In this document: positions 35,150-43,174 of the stretch, piece by piece
How positions within the stretch are numbered: position 1 is the stretch's first letter
How the letters are laid out: every line of letters begins with the position of its first letter
DNA from: JAXGZG01 sp040771825
GTDB taxonomy: Bacteria > Bacillota > Sulfobacillia > Fermentithermobacillales > Fermentithermobacillaceae
Assembly (NCBI GenBank): GCA_040771825.1
Contig: JAXGZG010000003.1
Location: 124,001 to 188,000, forward strand
DNA: 64,000 bases
Direction of reading: 5' to 3'
Translations under genes and position numbers: made by a program
Notes under the pieces: model-generated
What the model saw: only the letters and a program-made list of their open reading frames with translations
Told to the model about the DNA's origin: nothing
Databases searched by the model: none

Positions 35150-35680
35150 TCATCTCACAAGCATCCTCCACACCAGAAACCCCGCGACGAAACCGCAAAG
35201 ATCCCCGAACAAGCAGGCCGCCAGAGCGTGCTTCGTCCTTGTGACTCCAACTGCGCCAAAGTAGAGAGTCACCACAAAGAACGTGGTATCAGTGGCCCCC
35301 TGAAGTATGGAAGCAAGAAGTCCAAAGGGAGAGTCGGGTCCGTAATGCTGCAGCAGATCCGCCGTAATCGCAAGGGCTCCGCTGCCGCTTATGGGGCGGA
35401 TGACCAGAAGAGGCAACATGTCTGCAGGGATTCCAAGCGGCTTCAAGATGATGCCCAGAAATCGAGAGGCCACATCCAAAGCCCCTGAGCCCCTGAAACA
35501 CGACACCCCGACAAAGATGGCCACCAAGTATGGAAGGGTGCCGATTACTGTTTTCAGCCCTTCTTGGGCACCCAAAACAAACGTTCCGTACACAGGCACG
35601 CCTTTTCGCCACGCGTACAACGGCACCCCAACCAAGAGCACAGGAAACGAGTACACTCCAACCTTAGCTAGGATTTCCAC
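35150..35680 (-). CDS. spmB: Spore maturation protein B
   Basis: The protein has 176 residues of the nucleoside-recognition (Gate) domain family, with about five membrane helices. VGVPLYAWRKGVPVYGTFV and GAQEGLKTVIGTLPYLVAIF open it, and VIRPISGSGALAI and DTTFFVVTLYFGAVGVTRT are typical SpmB blocks. SpmA and SpmB together promote core dehydration of the spore. spmA lies just upstream with a 6-nt gap. This copy is intact. Confidence 0.94.
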   Translation of the reverse strand: MEILAKVGVYSFPVLLVGVPLYAWRKGVPVYGTFVLGAQEGLKTVIGTLPYLVAIFVGVSCFRGSGALDVASRFLGIILKPLGIPADMLPLLVIRPISGSGALAITADLLQHYGPDSPFGLLASILQGATDTTFFVVTLYFGAVGVTRTKHALAACLFGDLCGFVAGFLVWRMLVR

Positions 35681-35686
35681 ATCAGA

Positions 35687-36261
35687 TCACCTCGATCTTC
35701 CCCGAGACAGCACCCGGTGGGCGACCAGTCCTCCTACGGTGGCGGCTAAACCGGCGAGAGCGGTGGGGCCCGATATGATAGCGGGAGCGGTGGAGCCAAG
35801 GGCGGCCCGGATGGCTATCACCGACGATGGAAAGACGCAGAAGCCCGCAGCGCACATGACTACCAGACGGATCATTGAATCCATAGAATCGTCTTCGGTT
35901 TTCGATGCCTTCTGAATTTCCTTCATTGCTTTGAGCCCCAGAGGCGTTGCAGAGCTCAATCCCAGCATGTTCGAGATCACAGTGGCAGATATGGTCCCCA
36001 AGGGGTGTTTGTCTCCCCTGAGGCGAGGAAACACGACGCTTAACACGGGACGGGTCAATGAGGCCAGAGCATCTACTAGCCCCGATTCATCGGCAAGTTT
36101 CTCATGCCCGACCAAAGACAATAGATGCCCGCAAGGCCTACAACCAGCTGAATTGCCTGGTCCGCTCCGGCCATGACTGACGTCATCATGGCGTCGACTT
36201 GTCCAGTAACAAGGGCTGCAACGCATCCCACCACAATGAGGCAAAGCCAAACCATGTTCAT
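35687..36261 (-). pseudogene. spmA: Spore maturation protein A, apparent single-base frameshift
   Basis: The start is the ATG at 36261, 9 nt after GGAGG. The first ~53 residues (MVWLCLIVVGCVAALVTG, then GLAGIYCLWSGM) read in one frame, which stops at 36076. The rest (KLADESGLVDALASL, FPRLRGDKHPLGTISATVIS, NMLGLSSATPLGLKAMKEI) continues in another frame to 35687. The switch is at about 36098-36104, in GGCATGAGAAACTTGCC, where one added base restores a normal SpmA. It is either a true mutation or an assembly error. SpmB next to it is intact. Confidence 0.8.
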
Positions 36262-36342
36262 AGGGTTGCACCTCCAGTGCTGGAGATTACCACGTACCCT
36301 AGAACCTATGACGGTCAAGGAGCCCTCGATTCCCAGCGCTGA

Positions 36343-36425
36343 AGTCCCGCTCTCCAGTGCCTGCTCTCCAGTCTCCGCTCCCCAGTCTCCGCTCCCCAGT
36401 CCCCGCTCCCTAGTCTCCGCTTGCC
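36343..36425. repeat. Six tandem 14-bp units upstream of spmA
   Basis: Six near-identical units of the type AGTCTCCGCTCCCC follow each other at 36343, 36356, 36370, 36384, 36398 and 36412 (the first is 13 bp). They fill the gap between the SASP gene and spmA. The minus-strand version is rich in GGAG, which resembles repeated SD sequences, but no start codon is placed behind them. Copy number may vary by slippage. Confidence 0.85.
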
Positions 36426-36443
36426 ACGGAGTTCGAAATGGAT

Positions 36444-36466
36444 GGCCCCCCGATTACCCGGGGGCC
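36444..36466 (-). terminator. GC-rich hairpin after the SASP gene
   Basis: On the minus strand GGCCCCC-GGGTAATC-GGGGGGCC forms a strong stem 8 nt after the SASP stop codon. The following tail is ATCCATTTCG with only a short T-run, so termination is probable but not certain. Confidence 0.5.
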
Positions 36467-36473
36467 GGCTCCG

Positions 36474-36795
36474 CTACCGCTTCTTTGCGTCTTCCGCCAT
36501 GTGGGCTTCAGCGTACTCAATCATCCTCTTGACCATCTGACCACCGAGACGGCCTCCGAGATAACCCCCGATTCGCCCGCACTCTCGGAGGTCATGTTGG
36601 GCCACCCTATGGTGCGGATCTTCTCAGTGAGGCCAGCTCGTCGGCTACCTCGTACTTCATCTGGTCTAGATTGGCCCTGAGTTCGTTTTCACTTCCACCC
36701 CGGATATATCCCAACTCCTGGGCGACTTCGTATTTCAGATTGTCCAGCGCTCGGGCAGCGTCCGAGTTCAGAGGACGGTTACGTCGTCTCCCCAA
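36474..36795 (-). pseudogene. Alpha/beta-type small acid-soluble spore protein, two apparent frameshifts
   Basis: A TTG at 36795 lies about 9 nt after GAGGAGGG. The first frame reads MGRRRNRPLNSDAARALDNL and DQMKYEVADELASL, with the LKYEVAxELG helix of DNA-binding SASPs, then stops at 36607. Homology continues as TEKIRTIGWPNMTS in a second frame and as RECGRIGGYLGG ... GGQMVKRMIEYAEAH in a third, ending at 36474. Two single-base deletions, near 36621-36626 and 36582-36590, would explain this. A repaired product of about 107 residues would protect spore DNA. Real decay or assembly error cannot be told apart here. Confidence 0.75.
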
Positions 36796-36849
36796 AGAAG
36801 GAATCCCTCCTCGTCGGGCGGTAGCGTGATTATGTTACCCAGTTTTCCG

Positions 36850-37776
36850 CTAATCTCTTGAAGGGGCGCCTGGCCAAACTTTGTCAATGCTCTGCCGCAA
36901 GGCTAAAACCGGTGCGAATCTGTCCCCCTTTGAATGCGCTCTGGCCAAAGCGTTCGCTATGTTCCACGACTGAGGATTCACGTCGGGGTCATTGAGCTCT
37001 TCCCAATCGATAGGCATGGAAACAGGAGCTCTGTCAGACGCCCGCACTCCGTAGACCGACGTGATGGTCTGCCCTTTGGCGTTTTGGGGATAATCGATGT
37101 AAACTTTGCCGGTCCTGTCTTTGACTTTCCGCTCCAAAGTTACTTTCTCTGGGTACGCATCCCTGATAAGAGACGCGCCCCATCCCACAAACTCCGACAC
37201 TTCCTTGTACGAGTACTTTGTCTCTATAGGGACATAGACATGGATACCTGTTGCGCCCGACACCTTCGGAAACCCCTGAAGTCCGTATTGATCCAGGAGA
37301 CTCTTCACCATCTTCGCCACAACTGTGACATCACCCCAGGTGGTGCCCGAAGACGGGTCGATATCGAACACGGCGAAGTCAGGGTGGTCGGGTTGCTGAT
37401 ATCTAGAAAGCCACGGGTTGATCTCCACGACCCCCGAATTCGCCATCCATACAAGCGTCTCAAGGTTATCGCAGAGGATGAAGTTGGTGTATGATTCCTT
37501 CTCGTTGGACCAGACCGGTGCGATTCTAACCCAATCGGGCATACCTTGAGGCGCATCCTTCTGGTAGAATCCCGCCTCATTAACTCCTGACGGATAACGC
37601 ACAAGCGACAGCGGCCGATCCTTTAGGTGCGGCAAGATGAAGGGCGCCATTTCCGAGTAGTACCGGATCAGGTCAGCCTTGGTGTATCCCTGATTGGGCC
37701 AGTATATCCTGTCCAAATTGGTCAATTGCACTTGGCGCTTTCCGATTTGCGTCAAAACGGGTTCCGAAATTGTCAA
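36850..37776 (-). CDS. ligD: LigD polymerase domain protein (NHEJ primase-polymerase)
   Basis: The protein has 308 residues from a TTG 7 nt after GGGGAGGT. LTNLDRIYWPNQGYTKADLI, YPSGVNEAGFYQKDAP, the metal-binding FDIDPSS and SGATGIHVYVPI match the archaeo-eukaryotic primase-like polymerase domain of LigD. It would fill gaps with nucleotides at DNA ends held by Ku. Here it is a free-standing protein, separate from the ligase at 38057-39058, with a small gene on the opposite strand between them. NHEJ repairs double-strand breaks in germinating spores. Confidence 0.93.
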   Translation of the reverse strand: MTISEPVLTQIGKRQVQLTNLDRIYWPNQGYTKADLIRYYSEMAPFILPHLKDRPLSLVRYPSGVNEAGFYQKDAPQGMPDWVRIAPVWSNEKESYTNFILCDNLETLVWMANSGVVEINPWLSRYQQPDHPDFAVFDIDPSSGTTWGDVTVVAKMVKSLLDQYGLQGFPKVSGATGIHVYVPIETKYSYKEVSEFVGWGASLIRDAYPEKVTLERKVKDRTGKVYIDYPQNAKGQTITSVYGVRASDRAPVSMPIDWEELNDPDVNPQSWNIANALARAHSKGDRFAPVLALRQSIDKVWPGAPSRD

Positions 37777-37888
37777 GGCAAGAACCTCCCCAGGCTAGTT
37801 TTCCCGCCACTCACAAAAACCCAAGACAAACAGGATATCGGCATGCTCCGGTCAAATCTATCTGGTACCAATCAGCGGAAGGTGCAAA

Positions 37889-38140
37889 ATGCCAACAGTC
37901 AAAAAGGTTCTCTTGGTTCTGGCCAAGATCGTCACCGCTTTGGTTACTGCGGTCACAGTCTCGGCAATCAGCGCGGGCTTGTGTTTTCTTGCATTTGGAG
38001 ATGGCAGCCCGTTGTACCTATGGATGAGGTCGTTTGCGCCCATAGAACCCTACATGCTAGTGCCTGCAGTGACCTTCATCGTCGCTTTGGCTGTCATCTT
38101 GGGACTTCTTCTGAGGCCCACCGGAAGAAGAGATACGTGA
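37889..38140 (+). CDS. Small two-helix membrane protein, unknown
   Basis: The protein has 83 residues from an ATG shortly after GGAAGGTG. Two membrane helices are clear (IVTALVTAVTVSAISAGLCF and MLVPAVTFIVALAVILGLLL) with a short loop of about 20 residues. I do not recognise the family. It lies on the opposite strand between the two LigD genes, and its last 84 nt overlap the 3' end of the ligase gene tail to tail. The overlap is large for chance, but composition and SD support a real gene. Confidence 0.5.
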   Translation: MPTVKKVLLVLAKIVTALVTAVTVSAISAGLCFLAFGDGSPLYLWMRSFAPIEPYMLVPAVTFIVALAVILGLLLRPTGRRDT

Positions 38141-39058
38141 CCCGAGCGCCAATCCTCTAAAGACTGGATGCCGCAACCTGCCGTCTGGGGTCATCTCCGT
38201 ATAAGAGATCTCCGCGCCGTAAAACGGTTCCACCCATTGGACAGACCTCATTTCGGATCCGGTGAGTCCCGAGACTACAATGCGTTGGACACGGACATCA
38301 GCGGGCCTCAGCACACGTAGCAGGATCTCCTCATATTCACTGTTGAGTCCTGAACCCACTCTTCCAACAACCTCCAAAGAATCGCCGTTTTCCTTGGCGA
38401 TCACAAGGGATCCCATCTTTCGGCCGGAAGACGGCAGGAATCCGACCACAAAGAAGTTGCCTTCCTTTTCGTTTTTGATTTTGAGCCAATTTTTGGTGCG
38501 CATTCCCGGGAAATAGAGGCTGTCTCTCCTCTTAGCCATGACACCTTCCATATCCCTTTCTCTAGCGAACCGAAACAAAGCCCTGCCTTGACCAACCGTG
38601 GATTCAGACAGAGTCACCAAGGAATCCCAAGAGTAGACGTCCTTCAGAAGGGCCGCACGCCTTTCCAGAGGGGTAGCCATGAGATCCCGGCCGTCTAGAT
38701 GCAGGAGGTCAAATGCGACGAATACCACAGCCGACGGCTCGGTACGCAAGTAAGAGAAGTCAACCTTGCCATCTTTTAAAGCGATGATCTCGCCGTCTAC
38801 GAGCGCACGAGATGCGCGCAAGCCGGAAGGCATTGCAGATAGCCGGGGAAACTTGGGAAGGAGAGGATTGCCGTTCCTGGAATCCAGATAGCACTGGTCT
38901 TTGGTGACGTAGGCCAGGCAGCGATAGCCATCCCACTTAAGCTCAAACACCCATCCATCATGGTCGAAAGGTTCCCTTGCCACGGTTGCCAACATGGGCT
39001 TCACGCGGGGAATCCCTAGGATCGATGGACAAGGTCCATCACCAAAGCGTCTTGGCAT
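38057..39058 (-). CDS. ligD: ATP-dependent DNA ligase (LigD ligase domain)
   Basis: The protein has 333 residues from the ATG at 39058, which lies inside the ku 3' end (20-nt overlap); the frame is open to 39145 but the extra part is antisense-like to Ku. Motif I is FELKWDGYRC, with the AMP-accepting Lys in KxDG. DGEIIALKDG, FVAFDLLHLDG and GVMAKRRDS follow, with an OB-fold half in FFVVGFLPSSGRKMGSLVIA. It seals breaks in NHEJ. The last ~20 residues are polar and unconserved. Confidence 0.92.
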   Translation of the reverse strand: MPRRFGDGPCPSILGIPRVKPMLATVAREPFDHDGWVFELKWDGYRCLAYVTKDQCYLDSRNGNPLLPKFPRLSAMPSGLRASRALVDGEIIALKDGKVDFSYLRTEPSAVVFVAFDLLHLDGRDLMATPLERRAALLKDVYSWDSLVTLSESTVGQGRALFRFARERDMEGVMAKRRDSLYFPGMRTKNWLKIKNEKEGNFFVVGFLPSSGRKMGSLVIAKENGDSLEVVGRVGSGLNSEYEEILLRVLRPADVRVQRIVVSGLTGSEMRSVQWVEPFYGAEISYTEMTPDGRLRHPVFRGLALGSRISSSGGPQKKSQDDSQSDDEGHCRH

Positions 39059-39983
39059 CGGACGGTACAGTGCCTGATGCCGGGTCGTGAGACGCGCCAG
39101 GCTCACCGCCATGAGACATGGTTCCATCCTGAGGCGGGCTCGCATGAATGGGCTCTTGGCCCACTGCCTTCTTCCTACCGGGTCGGGACTTGGGTGCAGG
39201 CCCAGACGGCCTTCCTACTCGGGCCTCCTCAACGCTCTTTCGAAGCGCCTCCATCAAATCGATAACCTGGGCCCCCACCCTCTCAGGTTCGCGGACGATT
39301 TCCTTGCCCTGAACCTTCTTCTGTATTAGTTCGGAAAGAGCCTGGCGCTGTCTGTTCTCGTACTTGGCAGGTTCGAATCGGCTGGACAGTGTTTCCACCA
39401 ACGTCCGGGCCATGGTTTTCTCTCGCTCATCCAATTCCATTACAGGCGGAATGGCCAGTTCGGCACCCTCTCTGACTTCGTCGGCCCAGAACATCGTCTC
39501 CATCATGATGAAGCGATCCGCATATCCCCTCACAAGCGCCAAGGTCTCCTTTGACCTAATGGCTACCTTGGCCACGGCCACTTTACCTTCTTCCCCCATA
39601 GACGAAACAAGCAGCGAATATGCCTTTTCCGCCCCTTCTCTGGGTTCCAAGAAGAAACTCTTTTCGAAGTAGACCGGATCCACGTCGGAAAGATTGACGA
39701 AATCAAGTATCTCGATGGTGTGAGATGAAGGCCCGGGTATGGATTCCAGGTCATCCTGAGATAACGTCACGTATTGGCCTTTCTGGTATTGATAGGCGCG
39801 GATGAGTTCGTCCTGGGAGACCTCCTTTTCGCACGCGGAACACCACTTGAGATACTTTATGGGAGTGTGGCACGCCTCGTGAAGCAAATTGAAGCTAGGC
39901 GACTTGCGCTCTGTGGCAGCGTAAAGTCTGACAGGTATCACCACTAGGCCAAAGGCAAGAGTGCCGTTCCAAATCGGTCTCAT
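39039..39983 (-). CDS. ku: Ku end-binding protein for NHEJ
   Basis: The protein has 314 residues from an ATG behind AGGAG. It opens with PIWNGTLAFGLVVIPVRLYA and has HTPIKYLKWCSACEKEV (the Ku core with a CxxC pair) and IEILDFVNLSDVDPVYFEKS. Residues after about 265 form a basic, low-complexity tail (GPAPKSRPGRKKA), as in other bacterial Ku proteins that recruit LigD or bind DNA ends. Ku dimers ring broken ends and bring in the ligase and polymerase encoded downstream in the same operon. Confidence 0.96.
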   Translation of the reverse strand: MRPIWNGTLAFGLVVIPVRLYAATERKSPSFNLLHEACHTPIKYLKWCSACEKEVSQDELIRAYQYQKGQYVTLSQDDLESIPGPSSHTIEILDFVNLSDVDPVYFEKSFFLEPREGAEKAYSLLVSSMGEEGKVAVAKVAIRSKETLALVRGYADRFIMMETMFWADEVREGAELAIPPVMELDEREKTMARTLVETLSSRFEPAKYENRQRQALSELIQKKVQGKEIVREPERVGAQVIDLMEALRKSVEEARVGRPSGPAPKSRPGRKKAVGQEPIHASPPQDGTMSHGGEPGASHDPASGTVPSDAKTLW

Positions 39984-40001
39984 GGGATAGCTCCTGATAT
40001 T

Positions 40002-40460
40002 CTAGTGAAAAGCGCCTTGCTTTTCCCGTCCGTCACCATGTTCCCCCTGGTTACGGCGCTCTTTGAAAACATCGGCCAGTTTCTCCAGGAGATCCGGGGC
40101 TTCATCCAGAACCCGGTCATAAATGGCCCTGGAGTTGACCGGCAGGAACCGTACCTTACGAGAGCCCACTACCAGAAATCCGACAGGCGCCACGCTCACT
40201 CCCGCTCCCGTCCCGCCGGTGAACGGAATCTGGTTCTGGGACTTGCCGGACTCTGTGCTTTCCCCCTGATAGCCCTGGCCCTCCACCGGCGCCTCATCTC
40301 CGCCGCCAGACACGAAACCAAACGAAACCCTAGATACCGGAATTATGACAGCGCCCTCTTTCGTCTCGACTGGTTCCCCAACCACCGTGTTGACATCGAC
40401 CATAGACTTCAGACTCTCCATGGTTGTTTTCATAAGGCTTTCAATAGGATGTCCCGACAT
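40002..40460 (-). CDS. ytfJ: Sporulation protein YtfJ/GerW family
   Basis: The protein has 152 residues from the ATG at 40460, 8 nt after GGAGG. MVDVNTVVGEPVETKEGAVI, IIPVSRVSFGFVSGGGD and GTGAGVSVAPVGFLVVG are typical of YtfJ/GerW, a soluble spore protein that affects germination. The C-terminus is a charged tail. DUF2953, scpB and scpA lie upstream in the usual clostridial order. Nothing unusual is seen. Confidence 0.93.
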   Translation of the reverse strand: MSGHPIESLMKTTMESLKSMVDVNTVVGEPVETKEGAVIIPVSRVSFGFVSGGGDEAPVEGQGYQGESTESGKSQNQIPFTGGTGAGVSVAPVGFLVVGSRKVRFLPVNSRAIYDRVLDEAPDLLEKLADVFKERRNQGEHGDGREKQGAFH

Positions 40461-40483
40461 AAGGTCTTTCCTCCATTTCCAGG

Positions 40484-41185
40484 CTAGAGGCATCTGCCCC
40501 GCCGTTTAGTATTCCACCGTTCCTCATGGATCTGATGTCTCGCCGGCTTAAGGATCGTCCTAAACGACCATCCCAGTTTGAGCAAATCCCAAAGCGATGC
40601 GGCCACTATTACGTCTGCCCCAACATCCAGATGCGCCCCGTGGTAAGCCGGCCCAAACCGAACCTGCGGCCGTTGGCGAAACCGCACTCCTTTTCGGCGG
40701 GAAATTGTCAGGGTGACACCAAACAGGGAGTTGAGACCCGCGACTATGAGAGCGGTCTGAAAGGCGTCTCCTGTGCCGACCTTTCCCACAACTCTGATGC
40801 GCTCCACCAAGACCGCTTCTGCTGACCTAACCAAAGCCTCTCGGAGGCTAGGGACTAGGGCTCGGACCGCTAGGACGAAGGATCTGACCCTATCCACAAG
40901 CCCGATCTCTTTGTGCTTACGGGTCTTTGGGGCTTCTCGGGTCTCTGGGGCTTCTCGGGCCTCTGGGGATTGCCGGGTTCCGGGAGCCCTTGAGGTTCGA
41001 CGCCCCTTTAGGCCGGGCATGGGCAGAGGAACAAACCACGGAAGGATGGGCGGTTTGATGGACACTTTCACGTCAACCGACTCAAGGGTTACCCTGGCTC
41101 TGACCCTTGCCTTGAGAGGCACTGCCAAGAAGAGGACTGCCAATGCCAGGAAGAGCGCCAGTATACCCAAGACTATTGGTCCCAT
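40484..41185 (-). CDS. DUF2953 membrane-anchored protein
   Basis: The protein has 233 residues. An N-terminal helix (IVLGILALFLALAVLFLAVP) is followed by a short beta segment. A low-complexity linker then has four EAREAPETREAPKTR-type units, and a C-terminal domain ends the protein (VGTGDAFQTALIVAGLNSLF and VRFGPAYHGAHLDVGADV). The C-terminal block matches DUF2953, which neighbours ytfJ in many spore formers. Its role is unknown. The linker repeats (about residues 73-88) seem specific to this copy. Confidence 0.82.
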   Translation of the reverse strand: MGPIVLGILALFLALAVLFLAVPLKARVRARVTLESVDVKVSIKPPILPWFVPLPMPGLKGRRTSRAPGTRQSPEAREAPETREAPKTRKHKEIGLVDRVRSFVLAVRALVPSLREALVRSAEAVLVERIRVVGKVGTGDAFQTALIVAGLNSLFGVTLTISRRKGVRFRQRPQVRFGPAYHGAHLDVGADVIVAASLWDLLKLGWSFRTILKPARHQIHEERWNTKRRGRCL

Positions 41186-41266
41186 GCCTGCCCCCTGCCA
41201 CTGGAAATGCTTTCATGGGTAGGATGTCACGGCAGGGTCTAGGGTAAACGACTCTAACTAACGACC

Positions 41267-41833
41267 CTAACTCTGGCGGCCGCCGTCCATAGGAAGTTCT
41301 TGGCCCCTAGGGGCCTTGGACGGACCTCTATGTGGAGGAGTAAGAGGCGGAAGATCGGCAAGGGAGTTCAGGGAAGCCTTCTTCATGAACTCATCGGTGG
41401 TAGCGTACAGCTTGGGGCGGCCAAGACTCTTCTTGCGGCCCGCTTCTCTGATTAGCCCTTTCTCCAAAAGTGTGTCTATGCTGGACTCAGGGTTCACTCC
41501 CCGCGCAGCCTCGATATCTTGACGAGTGACCGGCTGGCGATAGGCAATTACAGCCAAGGTCTCAAGAGCCCCTTTAGACAGAGCAACCGGGACTTTCTTT
41601 GAAAGTACTCTCTCCACGGCAGCCCAACACTGGGGGCGAGTCCTAAGCATGAAACCGTTAGCCACGCGCTGCAAAACGATGCCGCGCCCTTTGTACTGCT
41701 TCTCCAAAACCGCTATGGCAGACGAAACCTCAAGCTCACCTAGATCAAGCCCCTCCGCCAGAGTGCTAAGGGGCACAGGCTCGTCTGATGCGAACAACAC
41801 AGCCTCAATGAGAGCGGGAAGGTCTATGTTCAC
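41267..41833 (-). CDS. scpB: Segregation and condensation protein B
   Basis: The protein has 188 residues. Two winged-helix domains are shown by ALIEAVLFASDEPVPLSTLA and SKGALETLAVIAYRQPVTRQ, then GVNPESSIDTLLEKGLI and GRPKLYATTDEF. ScpB with ScpA and SMC forms the bacterial condensin that compacts and separates chromosomes. Its ATG overlaps the scpA stop by 4 nt, so the two are translationally coupled. The C-terminus ends in a Pro-rich tail. Confidence 0.95.
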   Translation of the reverse strand: MNIDLPALIEAVLFASDEPVPLSTLAEGLDLGELEVSSAIAVLEKQYKGRGIVLQRVANGFMLRTRPQCWAAVERVLSKKVPVALSKGALETLAVIAYRQPVTRQDIEAARGVNPESSIDTLLEKGLIREAGRKKSLGRPKLYATTDEFMKKASLNSLADLPPLTPPHRGPSKAPRGQELPMDGGRQS

Positions 41834-42522
41834 GGATCTTGCACCTCTTCATACTCAATCACTTTCTCCTTGGCTGTGGAGAAAACAATATCCCCAAAAG
41901 CCCCCCGTTGACGGGCAAACACCCTTCGCCTTCTAACGAGTTCTAGAAAAGCCAGAAAGTTCAGCACAGCTTCGGACTTGCTCTTACCTAGGAAGCGGGA
42001 GAACCTGAGAATGACACCTTGCCCGGCCAAACGCCGCACCTCGGACCAGAAACTCCTCAGATGCGACACGAAAGAGAACTTGGGTACAGTCAGGGCAATC
42101 TTCTTGGGCCCGGACCGGGCCGCCACAAGTCTCATGGCCGCAGCTATTTCGGCGGGATCTAATCTAACCACAATAGCCTCAGGGGTCCCTGCAATCATAG
42201 TGGCGCCTCTGGAACGCATCTTGTCAGAAGACACAAAAGCCCTGGACATCCACCCAACAGCCAGACCTATCTCCCAGGGTTCCATTACGGGGACAAGGGT
42301 GGCCAAAGCCTCATCCACGCAGGCCTCCCCGGCGTCTTCCTGGGTAACCAGATCCTGGGCATTGGGCAGAAGACACTTGAGTTTGAAGGCAACTAGCTCA
42401 GAAGCGTATGCCAGAGTCTTGGCAGAAGTCTCAAGAGGGACCTGGCCGCGCTCTACCTCTGCTCGAAACTGCCTTATGAGAGGAAACAGCTGAAGCATTG
42501 CCATAGCCCTACCGAAAAACAA
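41830..42522 (-). CDS. scpA: Segregation and condensation protein A, divergent N-terminus
   Basis: The protein has 230 residues from a TTG 9 nt after an AGGA; an ATG at 42504 is an alternative. SELVAFKLKCLLP and the C-terminal FSRFLGKSKSEAVLNFLAFL followed by ELVRRRRVFARQRGAFGDIV are kleisin features of ScpA. The normal opening FEGPLDLLLxLI is not recognisable, so the N-terminus is shortened or diverged by some 20-30 residues. It bridges SMC heads with ScpB. It overlaps the M50 protease gene by 14 nt. Confidence 0.85.
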   Translation of the reverse strand: MFFGRAMAMLQLFPLIRQFRAEVERGQVPLETSAKTLAYASELVAFKLKCLLPNAQDLVTQEDAGEACVDEALATLVPVMEPWEIGLAVGWMSRAFVSSDKMRSRGATMIAGTPEAIVVRLDPAEIAAAMRLVAARSGPKKIALTVPKFSFVSHLRSFWSEVRRLAGQGVILRFSRFLGKSKSEAVLNFLAFLELVRRRRVFARQRGAFGDIVFSTAKEKVIEYEEVQDP

Positions 42523-43153
42523 GAAGAGATATCCTAACCGCTATGGTCTGCACAACTTGCATGAACCTGGTGACGATAATCTGCATGGGAAGCCGCAAAA
42601 AGCCCATGGTCAGGAGAACCACTAGGATGATGAAACCGTATCTCTCTAGAAAGTCCCAGAAATCGTAAGCCCTAAAAGGCAAGAACGCCTGCAGAACCTT
42701 GGACCCGTCAAGAGGCGGGATGGGTATCAGGTTGAACACCGCCAATCCTGCGTTTATCCACGCTGCTTCGTCTAGAATTCTGGGAAGGTAAGCCCAGGAG
42801 GACCCAGTGAAGTTGATGCGGGTGAAGAGCAACACCGTGACGATCTCCAGGACAAAAGCGGTTATGAAGTTGGAGAGGGGACCCGCCAAGGCGATGAGAG
42901 CCATGTCTTTTTGGGGTCTTCTGAGTCTGAAAATATCCACCCGGACCGGGCGCGCCCAACCGAATCCGAACAGGAACAGCATCAAAGCCCCCATAGGATC
43001 GATGTGGGCCCAGGGCTCGATGGTCATCCGTCCCTCTCGCTCAGCCGTATCGTCACCTAGGGCAAAGGCCGCTCTGGCATGTGAGTACTCGTGTATGCTT
43101 ATGGCCAGAAGAAGCCCCGGTATCCTCAGAATCAACTGCACCGCATTGGGCAC
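42509..43153 (-). CDS. Site-2 protease family (M50) metalloprotease
   Basis: The protein has 214 residues and about six membrane helices. The zinc site HEYSH is at residues 21-25, and a later NLIPIPPLDGSKVLQAF supplies the third ligand (DG motif). FGFGWARPVRVDIFRLRRP and ALAGPLSNFITA are typical of the YwhC-like group. These intramembrane proteases cut regulatory membrane proteins; the target is not predictable. The position upstream of scpA is common in Clostridia. Confidence 0.93.
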   Translation of the reverse strand: MPNAVQLILRIPGLLLAISIHEYSHARAAFALGDDTAEREGRMTIEPWAHIDPMGALMLFLFGFGWARPVRVDIFRLRRPQKDMALIALAGPLSNFITAFVLEIVTVLLFTRINFTGSSWAYLPRILDEAAWINAGLAVFNLIPIPPLDGSKVLQAFLPFRAYDFWDFLERYGFIILVVLLTMGFLRLPMQIIVTRFMQVVQTIAVRISLLVFR

Positions 43154-43174
43154 GACTTCTCATCCCCCGTCATT

